The position numbers were made by a program, and so were the translations under genes. A stretch of 64,000 bases of DNA, taken from NCBI GenBank assembly GCA_001542995.1, contig LFLA01000021.1, positions 248,001 through 312,000 of the forward strand, read 5' to 3'. This document shows positions 43,653 through 52,448 of this stretch, piece by piece. Below the pieces are notes generated by a model. It was given only the letters and a program-made list of their open reading frames with translations, ran no database searches and was not told the origin of the DNA. The DNA comes from Nitrospina sp. LS_NOB (lineage in GTDB: Bacteria > Nitrospinota > Nitrospinia > Nitrospinales > VA-1). Positions within the stretch are counted from its first letter, which is position 1. Every line of letters begins with the position of its first letter.

Positions 43653-45367
43653 GGTTTCGGCTTCTTAACGTTGAAGCGTTGCCAGACGCTGATCACCTTG
43701 CGTCCGTTCCTGTCTTCCTTAACCCCATCCCAGACCGCGAAGGCTACCAGGGCCGGGTCAATGCGTTGGGCAAAGTCCACATCCCATTTACCGGTTTTTA
43801 GCATATCGCGGAGAAAAACCACGGTCCAGACACCGTCCTTCCATTCGCCAGCACCTTCCACATTCTGGTTTTCAGGAGGTTGCGGCGTGACCGTGCCAAA
43901 CCCTTCGGCGTTCAGCTCTTCAACTGGATTATCTCCTGTCGTATTAACACGAGAGAAAGTCTCAGCAATAATATCGCCAAAAATCAACGCGTCCATATCC
44001 ACTCCGCCGCCAGCATATTCCAGATCATCTTCGGCTTCGAGCGCTTCTTCCAGTCCGGCTTTCCAATGCCAGATATTTACCGGTTTGTTGCGGTTACCCA
44101 TGCCAAAAAACGGTTCATTATGCCCATGAGTGTGAAGCGTCACCGCCCCCAACGCAAATTGCACCGCCACTCCATCGCGGAAGTTATCCGAACGCAGTTC
44201 GGAAAACGCGTCATGAGTCGGGTCGTTCCACTGCAAACGCACTGCCAGCTGTTCGCCGTTATTCACTGAAGACACATTGATAAATTCCACGGCATCACGC
44301 CTCGCCGCTAACGGACGCAATACCAGGTTTGTTGTGGCAACCCCTTCCCACACCGGACTATAAGGATCGGTGCTCAGTTCCACTCCTACAGGAAGTGAAT
44401 AAAGATCCGTTTCAAATTCTGCTTCTTTAAATTCCTTCACCAAATTTGAACCAATATAATGCACCAAAGCCCAACGGTCTTTTTCGGGAACGTGGAGGTA
44501 GGAACCCATAGGCGTTCCATCCAGTCCAGCCGTGATGGTTCTGAATAGGTCTTCCGGCTTGTGCCCACTCTTGAAATAATGGGGGTTGGTGATGTCATGC
44601 ACAAACACTGCATGCTTCCAGGCGTCTATGAGCGATTCGGCCAGCTCACCATCCCCCTTTAAAGACTCACCGTGACAGCGGAAGCATTTTAATTCCTTAA
44701 AAAGTTTTTTGCCTCGGGCCACCAGCTCCGGCGAAGATTCAAGGGGTTTGGCAACCACTATTTTTTCACCCTGCGGTTCGTTTTTGAATCGCGGGGAAAA
44801 GTTTTTAATGTGATTGATCAAAGCCCATGTGTCTTGGGGGCTTAACGCATCTCCCCAGGCGGGCATGGATGTGCCGGGAACACCGCTTATGATGGTGCGG
44901 TATAAATCTTCATCGCGAGGAAGAGTACCCGTCGGGGTGGAGCGGAATTTAAAAATTCCTTCTCTAAAATCTCTCGGCCAGGGATATAAATATTCAACCG
45001 CTATGCCGCCCCCATTGCCATCTTTTCCATGGCAGAACACACACATATGCATATAAATGTTGCGGCCGCGAGCCAGAAGGCTTTTGGAGTCCATATCTTC
45101 AGGCTTGGACAGGTCTGGCTGATCATGAGATCCCCGGGTGCGGAATAAACTGTCACCTTCTCCATGTTGCATGGCACCGTGATCGCCGTGGTCCATAGGT
45201 TCATCAGTCCGGTATTCCCCTCCGGGCGCGGAGTGATCCATCGCTCCATGGTCCATTGCGCCGTCACCGTGATCCATTTTGTGTTCCTGCGCAATCGCCA
45301 ACGAAGCGTACAAACCCGCCAACACCAGTAAGGCTAATCCTGATTGGAAAAATTGTTTCATATTCAT
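43649..45367 (-). CDS. diheme cytochrome c fused to an ethylbenzene-dehydrogenase-type heme-b domain (NxrC-like)
   Basis: 572 residues. Signal peptide (residues 1-26), then a His/Met/Asp-rich stretch with repeated MDHG (31-70). Two cytochrome c domains follow: CVFCH at 109-113 with likely axial M168, and CFRCH at 228-232 with likely M287. From about 300 to the end is an EB_dh/DMSO-reductase gamma-like domain that would bind heme b (DPYSPVWEGVATTNLVLRPL, AVRLQWNDPTHDA, DGVAVQFALG). Domains of this kind occur in gamma subunits of molybdenum enzymes, including proposed nitrite oxidoreductase gamma subunits; the fusion with c-type hemes would link such an enzyme to terminal oxidases. No nxrAB genes lie in this window, so the role is inferred. 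Confidence 0.78.
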   Translation of the reverse strand: MNMKQFFQSGLALLVLAGLYASLAIAQEHKMDHGDGAMDHGAMDHSAPGGEYRTDEPMDHGDHGAMQHGEGDSLFRTRGSHDQPDLSKPEDMDSKSLLARGRNIYMHMCVFCHGKDGNGGGIAVEYLYPWPRDFREGIFKFRSTPTGTLPRDEDLYRTIISGVPGTSMPAWGDALSPQDTWALINHIKNFSPRFKNEPQGEKIVVAKPLESSPELVARGKKLFKELKCFRCHGESLKGDGELAESLIDAWKHAVFVHDITNPHYFKSGHKPEDLFRTITAGLDGTPMGSYLHVPEKDRWALVHYIGSNLVKEFKEAEFETDLYSLPVGVELSTDPYSPVWEGVATTNLVLRPLAARRDAVEFINVSSVNNGEQLAVRLQWNDPTHDAFSELRSDNFRDGVAVQFALGAVTLHTHGHNEPFFGMGNRNKPVNIWHWKAGLEEALEAEDDLEYAGGGVDMDALIFGDIIAETFSRVNTTGDNPVEELNAEGFGTVTPQPPENQNVEGAGEWKDGVWTVVFLRDMLKTGKWDVDFAQRIDPALVAFAVWDGVKEDRNGRKVISVWQRFNVKKPKP

Positions 45368-45462
45368 TGTCTCCTAATCCACTCGCCTCCTGGTAGGGGA
45401 GGCAGAAAGCAAAAATCCTTAAAGCCCAGCAACTACTGCCCACCAGAAAAAGCCATTGCACG

Positions 45463-45482
45463 CTGGCCTCGCGCCTAGTGGT
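45463..45482. repeat. repeat module A supplying the DUF1566 stop codon
   Basis: Minus strand: CCACTAGGCGCGAGGCC, a variant of CCACTCGGCGTGGGGCC. The C-to-A change gives the TAG stop of the DUF1566 gene at 45475-45477. Confidence 0.55.
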
Positions 45483-45951
45483 GGACCATTTTGACGCCTT
45501 GTTCCAGATCTGCCAGATCTTTCAGGTTAAAATAGTTTTCTTTATGGCCCAGGCCAAAATACCAGGCATGGTCCAGTCCACGCTCGTCCCCGGTCCAAAT
45601 ATAATAACTGCCTCCGCTTTCAAACTCAGGGGGAAGCCCAAGGGTTTCCTCATCCTTGCTTTTAATCTTTCCTGAAGATACCCATAAACCGTTCAGTTCT
45701 TTCAGGGTGGGCAGCCGCCAACCATCGTTTCCCGCAAACTTTTCCAAATTTTTTCTGGAGATATACTCCAACGCCTCATACCAGTTGAGTCCCTTTTTCA
45801 ACTCATGAAAAGAATCGTCTTTTTGCCAGACCAGACCGGTATTCGAATCCGTTATGGTGCCATTCTGGTTGTCGACAAAACCCGCAACCGGAGCAACGTT
45901 GAGAAAAAAAACAAGGGAGATTGCTGAAACAACATTTGAAATAGCTGACAT
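45475..45951 (-). CDS. exported DUF1566 domain protein
   Basis: 158 residues from ATG 45951 (AAGGGACG five bases upstream); an upstream ATG at 45987 would add 12 charged residues before the signal (SNVVSAISLVFFLNVAPVAG). The rest is a DUF1566/Lcl-type fold: NGTITDSNTGLVWQKDD, NWYEALEYISR, NDGWRLPTLKELNGLW and YIWTGDER. Such proteins are secreted or surface proteins resembling C-type lectins. The final HH and stop come from a repeat module. Confidence 0.82.
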   Translation of the reverse strand: MSAISNVVSAISLVFFLNVAPVAGFVDNQNGTITDSNTGLVWQKDDSFHELKKGLNWYEALEYISRKNLEKFAGNDGWRLPTLKELNGLWVSSGKIKSKDEETLGLPPEFESGGSYYIWTGDERGLDHAWYFGLGHKENYFNLKDLADLEQGVKMVHH

Positions 45952-45987
45952 GTGTTCGTCCCTTTTTGCGATTGAGCGATTACCCAT

Positions 45988-46312
45988 AGATTATACCGGA
46001 GAAAAAAAACGGAGTGAACCCCTAACCAGCAATTTCTGGGGAGCAAAATGTTTTCAAAGAGTTCCACCACTAACCGTGGAGGTAACTAGCAATAGCCCCT
46101 AAAGCGAAGGAACCATTGGGCGCAGGAAAAATCCCTTGTTTATGCCAGCGGAGGCACTCCGCCCACTCGGCGTGGAGCCAATATGCAAAACTTTTTACTG
46201 TCACCAACAATATTTTCAGATAAATTGGCTAATACTTGCTAACAAAAGCTATTGTGGTTTCTGCCGCTTGGGGTAAAATCTTAAATCCATTTTTAATCTT
46301 CAGGGTATTTCA
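45988..46312. repeat. intergenic region with composite repeats
   Basis: No larger gene here. 46067-46120 holds CCACTAACCGTGG, TAACTAGCAATAGCCCCTAA and CCATTGGGCGCAGG; 46148-46162 is a GCGGAG/CTCCGC dyad running into module A at 46163-46178 (CCACTCGGCGTGGAGCC). The rest, to 46312, is AT-rich and may hold the promoter of the small membrane ORF. Confidence 0.6.
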
Positions 46313-46465
46313 TTGGACACTCTCATTGATAGTATTAAAAACTTTATCATTGCCCTACCGCCCCTATTGCAACTGTTGGTCGGTATATTCGCCACGATCG
46401 GAGTCATCCGACTGTTCATGTTCGTGGTGGACTTTATCGAAAACCGAAGAGAAGGAAAAAGTTAA
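46313..46465 (+). CDS. possible small single-pass membrane protein
   Basis: A 50-residue frame from TTG 46313 reads LDTLIDSIKNFIIALPPLLQ and continues as one hydrophobic helix (LLVGIFATIGVIRLFMFVV), ending in DFIENRREGKS. The hydrophobic core with a positive tail is protein-like, and the frame is better than overlapping ones. The TTG start has only a weak AGGG upstream. The function is unknown. It ends two bases before the repeat at 46467. Confidence 0.42.
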   Translation: MDTLIDSIKNFIIALPPLLQLLVGIFATIGVIRLFMFVVDFIENRREGKS

Positions 46466-46466
46466 G

Positions 46467-46659
46467 CCCACTCGGCGCCAGTACCCCTGAGGGGCATGAA
46501 GAAAAATGAAGGGTCACCACACATGGCGCTGAGGCTGTGATATCTCTTTCAATAAACTCATGCCCCGCAGGGGTACAATGAGTAATAGCGTTATCTGGCA
46601 AACAAAAAGTTTTCTCGACCGAACACGCTGTCACCACCTGCCTCCACGGCTAGTGGCCA
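46467..46659 (+). repeat. composite repeat cluster
   Basis: 46467-46526 is a near copy, in opposite orientation, of 39485-39545 (CACTCGGCGCCAGTACCCCT, GGGGCATGAAGAAAAATGAA). It is followed by module D (46533-46576, with CTCATGCCCCGCAGGGGTAC), module B (46587-46619, AATAGCGTTATCTGGCAAAC then AAAAAGTTTTCTCGACC) and inverted module A (46644-46659). Confidence 0.72.
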
Positions 46660-46673
46660 CGGGAGTAGGACCA

Positions 46674-47426
46674 TCACAATTCAAACTGCATGAGATCATG
46701 GGCCAGAACCAGTTCACCGGCATAGAGGGCGGATACGGTTTCGCGCATGGCATCCAAATCGCAGGGTGGATAAAAATGAGTGAGGCAAAGCGTTTTGCAG
46801 TCGGCTTCTTTCGCCAGCTTTCCTGCCAGCGAAGGAACCAGATGTCCCGCCACTTTATCTTCGTCGGGAAAGGCGCATTCCAAAATCATGAGATCCGCCC
46901 TCCTACCCAGTTCGATCATGCCCTGGCAATAATCGGTATCTCCCGATAACGCCACCGACTTTCCCGCCAGGCTCTCAAACCGGTAGCCCCGGCTCATCTC
47001 GATATGCTGGACTTTTTTGAAGGTGACCTGATGACAGCCAAACTTTTTCGATCCCTCATCAATTTCCGTGATGCTGAGTTGGTATTCAGTGGGGGCAAGC
47101 CAATGTTTGAACGCCGACATGAGCTTGTCGAGGAACTCTTGAAACCCAGGCCCGGCAACGATTTCCAAATCTTTTTTTCTTGGTGAGGGACGGTAACGGG
47201 CCCCGAATAAGAAAGGGATCAAATCACACATATGGTCCGGGTGGTTATGGGTGAAAAAAATCCGGTCAATATCGTGGTAGGTGATTCCCAAGTGTAAAAG
47301 TTGTTTCAGGGTTCCATAGCCAAAATCAACCAAGGTATTGATGCCTCGTTCTTGAATGAGCACACCGGACGAATTGCGCTCCAAAGAGGGCACTGCGGTA
47401 CCGGAACCCAGTATTGTAACCTTCAT
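46674..47426 (-). CDS. MBL-fold hydrolase, ribonuclease Z-like
   Basis: 250 residues from ATG 47426 (AAGGTG five bases upstream); the frame extends upstream into a repeat, which is not coding. MKVTILGSGTAVPSLERNSS, LVDFGYGTLKQLL and the metal-binding THNHPDH near residue 67, plus VALSGDTDYCQGM and a late LCLTHFYPPCD, match the RNase Z/arylsulfatase-like branch. It might mature tRNA 3' ends, since the nearby tRNA-Leu lacks an encoded CCA, but other hydrolytic roles are possible. Confidence 0.83.
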   Translation of the reverse strand: MKVTILGSGTAVPSLERNSSGVLIQERGINTLVDFGYGTLKQLLHLGITYHDIDRIFFTHNHPDHMCDLIPFLFGARYRPSPRKKDLEIVAGPGFQEFLDKLMSAFKHWLAPTEYQLSITEIDEGSKKFGCHQVTFKKVQHIEMSRGYRFESLAGKSVALSGDTDYCQGMIELGRRADLMILECAFPDEDKVAGHLVPSLAGKLAKEADCKTLCLTHFYPPCDLDAMRETVSALYAGELVLAHDLMQFEL

Positions 47427-47437
47427 GAATTCACCTT

Positions 47438-47500
47438 CCACTCGGCGTGGGGCCAATTAGCAATAACGTTATCTGGCAAACTAAAAGTTACCTCGGCCCA
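47438..47500 (+). repeat. repeat modules A and B upstream of the MBL gene
   Basis: CCACTCGGCGTGGGGCC (47438-47454), AATTAGCAATAACG, then TTATCTGGCAAACTAAAAGT and TACCTCGGCC (to 47500). This is the cleanest A-plus-B copy in the window. It begins 12 bases upstream of the MBL ATG. A further partial CCACTCGG lies at about 47533. Confidence 0.7.
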
Positions 47501-47598
47501 AAACGCCTTTGCCAATTGCCCCTGCGGCAAGCAGCCACTCGGCAAGTATGTTATAAGTTAAACACTTTTTTCCACTCTAATGACTCTGGACTTTTAAA

Positions 47599-48549
47599 AT
47601 GATTCTTGTTACCGGTTCGGCCGGATTTATCGGATACCACCTGTCAAAACATCTTCTGGAGCGGGGAGATTCCGTAATCGGGCTGGACAACATCAATGAT
47701 TATTACAATGTCCAATTAAAACAGGACCGGCTGAAACAGATTGAAGATCACCCCAATTTTATCTTCCAGAAACTCGACCTCTGCGACCAGGAAGGTTTGA
47801 ACAACCTTTTCGCCAAAAACAAGATAACCCGAATCTGCCATCTTGCCGCGCAGGTGGGTGTGAGGTATTCCCTCGAAAACCCTTATCAGTATCAGAAATC
47901 CAATCTGGAAGGGTTCTTGAATATTATAGAACTGGCTCGCCAATACAAAGCCGAAAATTTTGTTTACGCTTCTTCTTCCTCCGTGTATGGCGGGAATAAA
48001 AAAATCCCTTTTTCTACGGAAGACCCGACGGACAATCCGCTCTCATTTTATGGAGCCACCAAGAAGGCCAACGAACTGACCGCCAGCGCTTATCATCATA
48101 TTTATGGTCTACCGGTAACAGGCTTGAGGTTCTTCACCGTTTATGGCCCTTGGGGCAGGCCCGACATGGCCCCTTTCATTTTCACTCGCAAAATAATTGA
48201 CGGGGAAACCATCGACGTGTTCGGACACGGAAAAATGAAACGCAATTTCACCTACATTGATGACATCATCCAAGGGGTGATGCTCTGCCTGGACAAACCC
48301 CAACCTTGTGCCCTGTATAACATCGGCAACGACCGCACAGAAGAACTCGAAACATTCATCGGCACCATTGAGACCTTGACCGGGAATAATGCGGTAAAAA
48401 ATTATACGGACAAACATTCCGTGGAAATGACCGAAACCTGGGCCGATATTGAACCGATCAAAAACGATCTGGGCTATCGCCCCTCCACCAATATCAATTC
48501 AGGAATGAAACAGTTTATCGACTGGTACCGGGAATACTTTTCAAAATAG
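47599..48549 (+). CDS. UDP-glucuronate 4-epimerase-like NAD-dependent epimerase
   Basis: 316 residues. NAD loop VTGSAGFIGYHLSKHLLERG, the DNINDYYNVQLKQDRL segment typical of UDP-glucuronate epimerases, the catalytic YGATK (Tyr and Lys), and RFFTVYGPWGRPDMAPF. It interconverts UDP-glucuronate and UDP-galacturonate for polysaccharides. Monocistronic in appearance, with repeats on both sides. Confidence 0.88.
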   Translation: MILVTGSAGFIGYHLSKHLLERGDSVIGLDNINDYYNVQLKQDRLKQIEDHPNFIFQKLDLCDQEGLNNLFAKNKITRICHLAAQVGVRYSLENPYQYQKSNLEGFLNIIELARQYKAENFVYASSSSVYGGNKKIPFSTEDPTDNPLSFYGATKKANELTASAYHHIYGLPVTGLRFFTVYGPWGRPDMAPFIFTRKIIDGETIDVFGHGKMKRNFTYIDDIIQGVMLCLDKPQPCALYNIGNDRTEELETFIGTIETLTGNNAVKNYTDKHSVEMTETWADIEPIKNDLGYRPSTNINSGMKQFIDWYREYFSK

Positions 48550-48657
48550 GCAAGAGCCTTTTCAGCCGAGCAACCCGATTGCTAGCCCCTTAGCAGGGGA
48601 GGCAGCTAGCAATGGCTCCTTCAGCCGAGACACAACTCTTTGCTCGCCAGCAAAAGC

Positions 48658-48685
48658 GATTGCTCGCTGGCCCCACGCCTAGTGG
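48658..48685. repeat. repeat module A with flank, supplying the FIST stop codon
   Basis: ATTGCTCGCTGGCCCCACGC then CTAGTGGG, nearly identical to 38490-38517. The CTA within gives the TAG stop (48679-48681) of the FIST gene on the minus strand. Just upstream, 48560-48640 holds degenerate GCTAGC and AGCAGGGGAGGCAG words of the same type. Confidence 0.65.
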
Positions 48686-49869
48686 GAGCGGGCTTTTCGG
48701 AAGATGCCGAACGAACTGGTGTAGCCATGTACAAACGTAGTTTTTCCCACCGGCCCAATCTCGCCGTTGCAGAAAAATCCTCCCAGAGGAATTTCCCCCA
48801 GTTTGCCACGAAACATATCAGTATCGTGATTGGCTTTGCCGTACAGGTATTGACCGCGCCCCAGACAAGAAAATAACAGGGCTCCTTTGGCGTTTTCGGC
48901 GTTGCCCTGATTCAGATAGCGGGTCAACATCACATCCAGGTCTTCTGCCGACATCTTTTTATCGCGTAGATGAAACTGCACCAATTGTCCGTTTCTTAAC
49001 AGAGCGCCGATAGCCACGGCCCCGCTCTCCCGGTCGATCCCCATTAAATTACGGATGAGGAAATCTCCCTGTTTGGGATTGTCTTTCATAGGGTCCATTT
49101 CTATTCCCAGAAACAGAGAGGTCTGAATCAGTTTTTTGTCAGCGTCTGATAAAGATTCTTGCAGTTCCTGCAGCACTTCCAACGGCGGCTTTCCCCCCAG
49201 TTCCTTCAGTAGATTGTGCTCACACTGGGTGATTTGCAGGGGTTCGCCAATGGGGCGGCACCCCTGCGCGACAATGGTATCGACCTCGATATCACCGCTC
49301 AGCGCAATGCCGATCAGCCCACTATTATAAATTTTGTCCTCAAGATACAGGGCATTTCCCCCTTGGGCCTGGGCGCCGCTGGCGAGGCCGCCGATTTTTT
49401 TACTATTGGGGTAGGCAAAATCTACCCCTGCCAGAAACTCTTCACCGCGGAATGAAAAGGGGTCTGCCAGAAAAACAAAATGGGGATTGTCCTCCACATT
49501 CACCTTCAACCATTCGCGCCAGACGGAAGGCGAGGTGTCCTGATCCGGCAGATCGGTAGTCTCGAACTGGATGGGCTGAATTTTCACGCCAGGCAGTTCG
49601 GCACACGTGATACTGATCGCCGCCTGTTGCTCTGCCTCTTCACCATTGCCGATGATTCCTCCTCCTGAACAACCAAAGAGCAGACCGGGTTTGAAATAGC
49701 GACTGATTAACTCGGGAACCTTGTCATAGAATTCCCTAAACTGGGGAGAAACAAACACAACGGTCAAATCGGCATGGCTTTTGCCAAGTTGCTGGATGGC
49801 AGATTCGGCCGCTTCTTGCACAGCGCTGTCGATATCGGTTTGCCGGGAAAGGGTGGAAACCCACTTCAT
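48679..49869 (-). CDS. FIST N and C domain sensory protein
   Basis: 396 residues. The FIST_N part starts at ADLTVVFVSPQFREFYDKVPE with LLFGCSGGGIIGNGEEAEQQ; FIST_C ends near FFCNGEIGPVGKTTFVHGYTS. FIST domains bind small ligands such as amino acids and are usually linked to signalling proteins; here no output domain is attached and no signalling gene adjoins. It follows hemY-type gene order upstream (stop-to-start distance 38 bases, same strand). Its stop codon is inside a repeat. Confidence 0.9.
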   Translation of the reverse strand: MKWVSTLSRQTDIDSAVQEAAESAIQQLGKSHADLTVVFVSPQFREFYDKVPELISRYFKPGLLFGCSGGGIIGNGEEAEQQAAISITCAELPGVKIQPIQFETTDLPDQDTSPSVWREWLKVNVEDNPHFVFLADPFSFRGEEFLAGVDFAYPNSKKIGGLASGAQAQGGNALYLEDKIYNSGLIGIALSGDIEVDTIVAQGCRPIGEPLQITQCEHNLLKELGGKPPLEVLQELQESLSDADKKLIQTSLFLGIEMDPMKDNPKQGDFLIRNLMGIDRESGAVAIGALLRNGQLVQFHLRDKKMSAEDLDVMLTRYLNQGNAENAKGALLFSCLGRGQYLYGKANHDTDMFRGKLGEIPLGGFFCNGEIGPVGKTTFVHGYTSSFGIFRKARSH

Positions 49870-49907
49870 GAGGAACTCCTTTTTTTAATAGTTACGGACG
49901 TTAGATG

Positions 49908-51332
49908 CTAAGTTTCCGTTTTGGATTTCCCAACCAGAAACTGGATCGCTGACTCGGCTGACTGGGTTCCGTTCTGGATGCAATCGGGTATGCCAATGCC
50001 GCGGTAGGCGCTTCCTGCCAGGAAAAGTCCTTCCTCCAACTCTTGCATGATGGCATCAATACGCTCGGAATGGTTCACCTGATACTGTACGTTGGATTTT
50101 TGGTTGTGAAAAACTTTGCAGAATACCGGCTCTTCCTGGATTCCCATTATTTCTCTAAGGTCCTGCTTGACCAGAGTGGCCATGGTCTTTTCGTCTTTTT
50201 CCGCGATATCTTCCTGCAAGGCTCCTCCCAGATAACAGCGGAGCATGACATAGCCTTCCGGAGTCCGGTGGGGGAACTTCGATGAAGTCCAGGTGCAGGC
50301 AAGAATACTGCGGCCTTCACATTTGGGCACAACAAATCCAAATCCATCCAGGGCGTGGGAAAATCCTTCCTTTTTATACGCAATGGTCACGGTGGCGGTG
50401 GAAACATATTTGATCTGCTTCAAAAGCTCAGCGGCTTTGGGGGTGACCGATTGCAGGAATCGGGCAGTGATATGGCCGGGGGTGGCTAGTATGAGCGCCT
50501 CGGCTTTGTGTTCGCCACCGCCTTCTAAACGTATGGACCAGTCACCTGCTTTCCCGGCAATGGATTCCACTCTTGCCCCGGACTGAAACTGGATATCGGG
50601 AGATTTTTCAATCACCGCTTCGACCATTTCCCCCAAACCGTTTTTCAAAGTCATGAACAAACTGAAGTTACTTTTAGGACGTTTGTCGGCGTTCAGAAGC
50701 ATGGCTTTTTTTCTTGCCAGCATTCCCAGAATGAGGGATCGGTATTTGCGTTCGGTCTCGACAAACATGGGGAAGGTGCTACCAATGCTCATGGTTTCGG
50801 GATCACTGGCATAAATACCGGCTAGCATGGGCTCGGCCATTTTTCTCAAGGCTTCCTCCCCCATCCTCCTACGGACAAATGAAGCCAGACTTTCATCACT
50901 TTCATCGGCTTTTTTCGGGATCAAAAGATCGAACGCCATGCGGATTTTTCCAGACAAGCTGAACAGAGGTGTCAGGGCAAATGGCAAAAACTTGGTGGGA
51001 ATCATCAGGCTCAACCCATCCGGCATGGTAACCAATTTACCTCCGGTATACACATAGGTGTTGGGGGTTTCTGGATTGGTTGAGACCAAATGGTCTCCAA
51101 TGCCCAGTTGTTGGCAAAGTTGAATGGCGGCGGGTTTTTGCGAAATAAATGAGTCTGGACCCCGTTCGATGACGAATCCCTCAGACCTTTCTGTGGCGAT
51201 TTTTCCGCCAAAATGGTCTCCACCCTCAAGCAAGGTGCACTCCAGCTGGGCTCCTTCTGATATCTCCTTCTGGATACGGTAAGCCGCCGCTAACCCGGCG
51301 ATTCCGCCTCCTATAACGATGATTTTTTTCAT
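49908..51332 (-). CDS. hemY: protoporphyrinogen/coproporphyrinogen oxidase HemY
   Basis: 474 residues. FAD-binding GGGIAGLAAAYRIQKEISEG at the start, ERGPDSFISQKPAAIQL (substrate side) and a C-terminal GLFLAGSAYRGIGIPDCIQNG motif, all typical of HemY. It oxidises protoporphyrinogen IX or coproporphyrinogen III in haem synthesis, supplying the many cytochromes of this organism. Length is normal. It is cotranscribed, or at least collinear, with the FIST gene downstream. Confidence 0.9.
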   Translation of the reverse strand: MKKIIVIGGGIAGLAAAYRIQKEISEGAQLECTLLEGGDHFGGKIATERSEGFVIERGPDSFISQKPAAIQLCQQLGIGDHLVSTNPETPNTYVYTGGKLVTMPDGLSLMIPTKFLPFALTPLFSLSGKIRMAFDLLIPKKADESDESLASFVRRRMGEEALRKMAEPMLAGIYASDPETMSIGSTFPMFVETERKYRSLILGMLARKKAMLLNADKRPKSNFSLFMTLKNGLGEMVEAVIEKSPDIQFQSGARVESIAGKAGDWSIRLEGGGEHKAEALILATPGHITARFLQSVTPKAAELLKQIKYVSTATVTIAYKKEGFSHALDGFGFVVPKCEGRSILACTWTSSKFPHRTPEGYVMLRCYLGGALQEDIAEKDEKTMATLVKQDLREIMGIQEEPVFCKVFHNQKSNVQYQVNHSERIDAIMQELEEGLFLAGSAYRGIGIPDCIQNGTQSAESAIQFLVGKSKTET

Positions 51333-51492
51333 GGGCGCATTATGTCAGGTTTCCCCTATTCCCGCAATATGATGCGGATCCGCCATCCGGCGGATAAGTT
51401 TATTGCTATTTGAGGAAAGAATTTGGTATATTTTTGATTTTCCATTAAAATACTATGATACAAGCCCATTAATTTTGTCAGGAGATCCGACA

Positions 51493-51861
51493 ATGTCTAA
51501 TTCTGCCGTGGCGTTGAAAGAAGCCGTCGAGTTTGAGAAAAAAGCCTTGGAAAAATACAAGGAGGCCGCCGCTATGGTGAAGCATCCTGAAACCAAAGAA
51601 TCCCTTGAAAAAATAACTGCCGAAAAAGCACAGACCATTGAGTCCATGCATTGGATCATCATGGCGGAAGCAGGAGAAATTGAAACTGAAAAACCCGCAG
51701 CTGCTGCCGAAGGCGAAGAAGCCAAGAGCGGGGCCAGCAAATGTCCTTTCTCTGGGGCCTTAGCAGATATGGGCATTGATATTACTAAAATGTCTAAAGA
51801 AGAGGCCATGGAAAAAATGGGCGATATGTCAAAAATGTTCCCCGACAGCTCAAGCTCATAA
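51493..51861 (+). CDS. ferritin-like helical protein
   Basis: 122 residues from ATG 51493 (AGGAGATCCGACA upstream); the frame is open further but the extra 30 residues look non-coding. The first helix (ALKEAVEFEKKALEKYKEAA) and second (ESLEKITAEKAQTIESMHWI) follow the rubrerythrin helix pattern. The second half is short, with an Ala/Glu linker and CPFSGALADMGIDITKMSKEEA. With only half of a four-helix bundle it would need to dimerise to bind iron; that is inference. Confidence 0.7.
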   Translation: MSNSAVALKEAVEFEKKALEKYKEAAAMVKHPETKESLEKITAEKAQTIESMHWIIMAEAGEIETEKPAAAAEGEEAKSGASKCPFSGALADMGIDITKMSKEEAMEKMGDMSKMFPDSSSS

Positions 51862-51868
51862 CCCCGCC

Positions 51869-52285
51869 ATGAATCTGGAAACTCCTTTTGTCCTGTTGAT
51901 GGAATGCGGAGGTTGTGGCCTTGAAAACCTGATCTCCGCATTCACACCAGGCACCCCTGCCATCTGCAACCAATGCCGAGAAAACATGATGGATTACGAT
52001 TTGACCCGTACCCATCAGGGCCATAGATGCGACTCATGCCAACGGACTTTGTTGCTAAAAAAAGAGACGGAGTTTGTAAATGGTGAATCGGAGTGCCAAT
52101 GCGAGGGTCGGGATTTCACGGAATTAAACATGAAGGATTTCGTAGATAGTGTGACCCAAGCCGAAAAAAAGGGTTTGGACGATGCCGATGACAACCCCGA
52201 TTTCGACTGGTGCCGCCCCGCACAGGACCATGTGCCTGACGAAAGGTATGACGAAATTTTTGATGACGACCCCGGGTTTACCTGA
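51869..52285 (+). CDS. multi-zinc-ribbon protein of unknown function
   Basis: 138 residues from ATG 51869, eight bases after the previous stop. Four cysteine pairs: ECGGCGLENL, ICNQCRENM, RCDSCQRTLLL and ECQCEGRDF. The C-terminus is very acidic (DDADDNPDFDW and ERYDEIFDDDPGFT). No family recognised. Likely cotranscribed with the ferritin-like gene. Confidence 0.65.
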   Translation: MNLETPFVLLMECGGCGLENLISAFTPGTPAICNQCRENMMDYDLTRTHQGHRCDSCQRTLLLKKETEFVNGESECQCEGRDFTELNMKDFVDSVTQAEKKGLDDADDNPDFDWCRPAQDHVPDERYDEIFDDDPGFT

Positions 52286-52378
52286 ACCCTTGTTTTAAAA
52301 TTTGCATAAATACTTGGAATTATTAATCGTCCCTCCCTTGGGCATACTTTTTCCTTTACACCGAAACTGTAAATTTAA

Positions 52379-52407
52379 TTGTCAAGCCCTCAGACACCCT
52401 TTATACT
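52379..52407 (+). promoter_or_regulatory. sigma70-type promoter of the DHH phosphoesterase gene
   Basis: TTGTCA (52379-52384), 17-base spacer, TATACT (52402-52407); the start would be near 52414, about 35 bases before the ATG at 52449. Confidence 0.6.
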
Positions 52408-52448
52408 ATTTGCTTAAGTTTTAAAAAATAATCTTTGTAAAGGTCTTA

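Noticed and set aside
46236-46490. 84-codon frame starting MLTKAIVVSAA
   Set aside because: The overlapping frame from 46313 has a far more protein-like hydrophobic helix, while this one is Cys/Ser-rich and runs into the repeat.
34985-49000. CRISPR array
   Set aside because: The repeats are spaced irregularly over kilobases, occur in both orientations and in mixed modules, and there are no equal-length spacers or cas genes.
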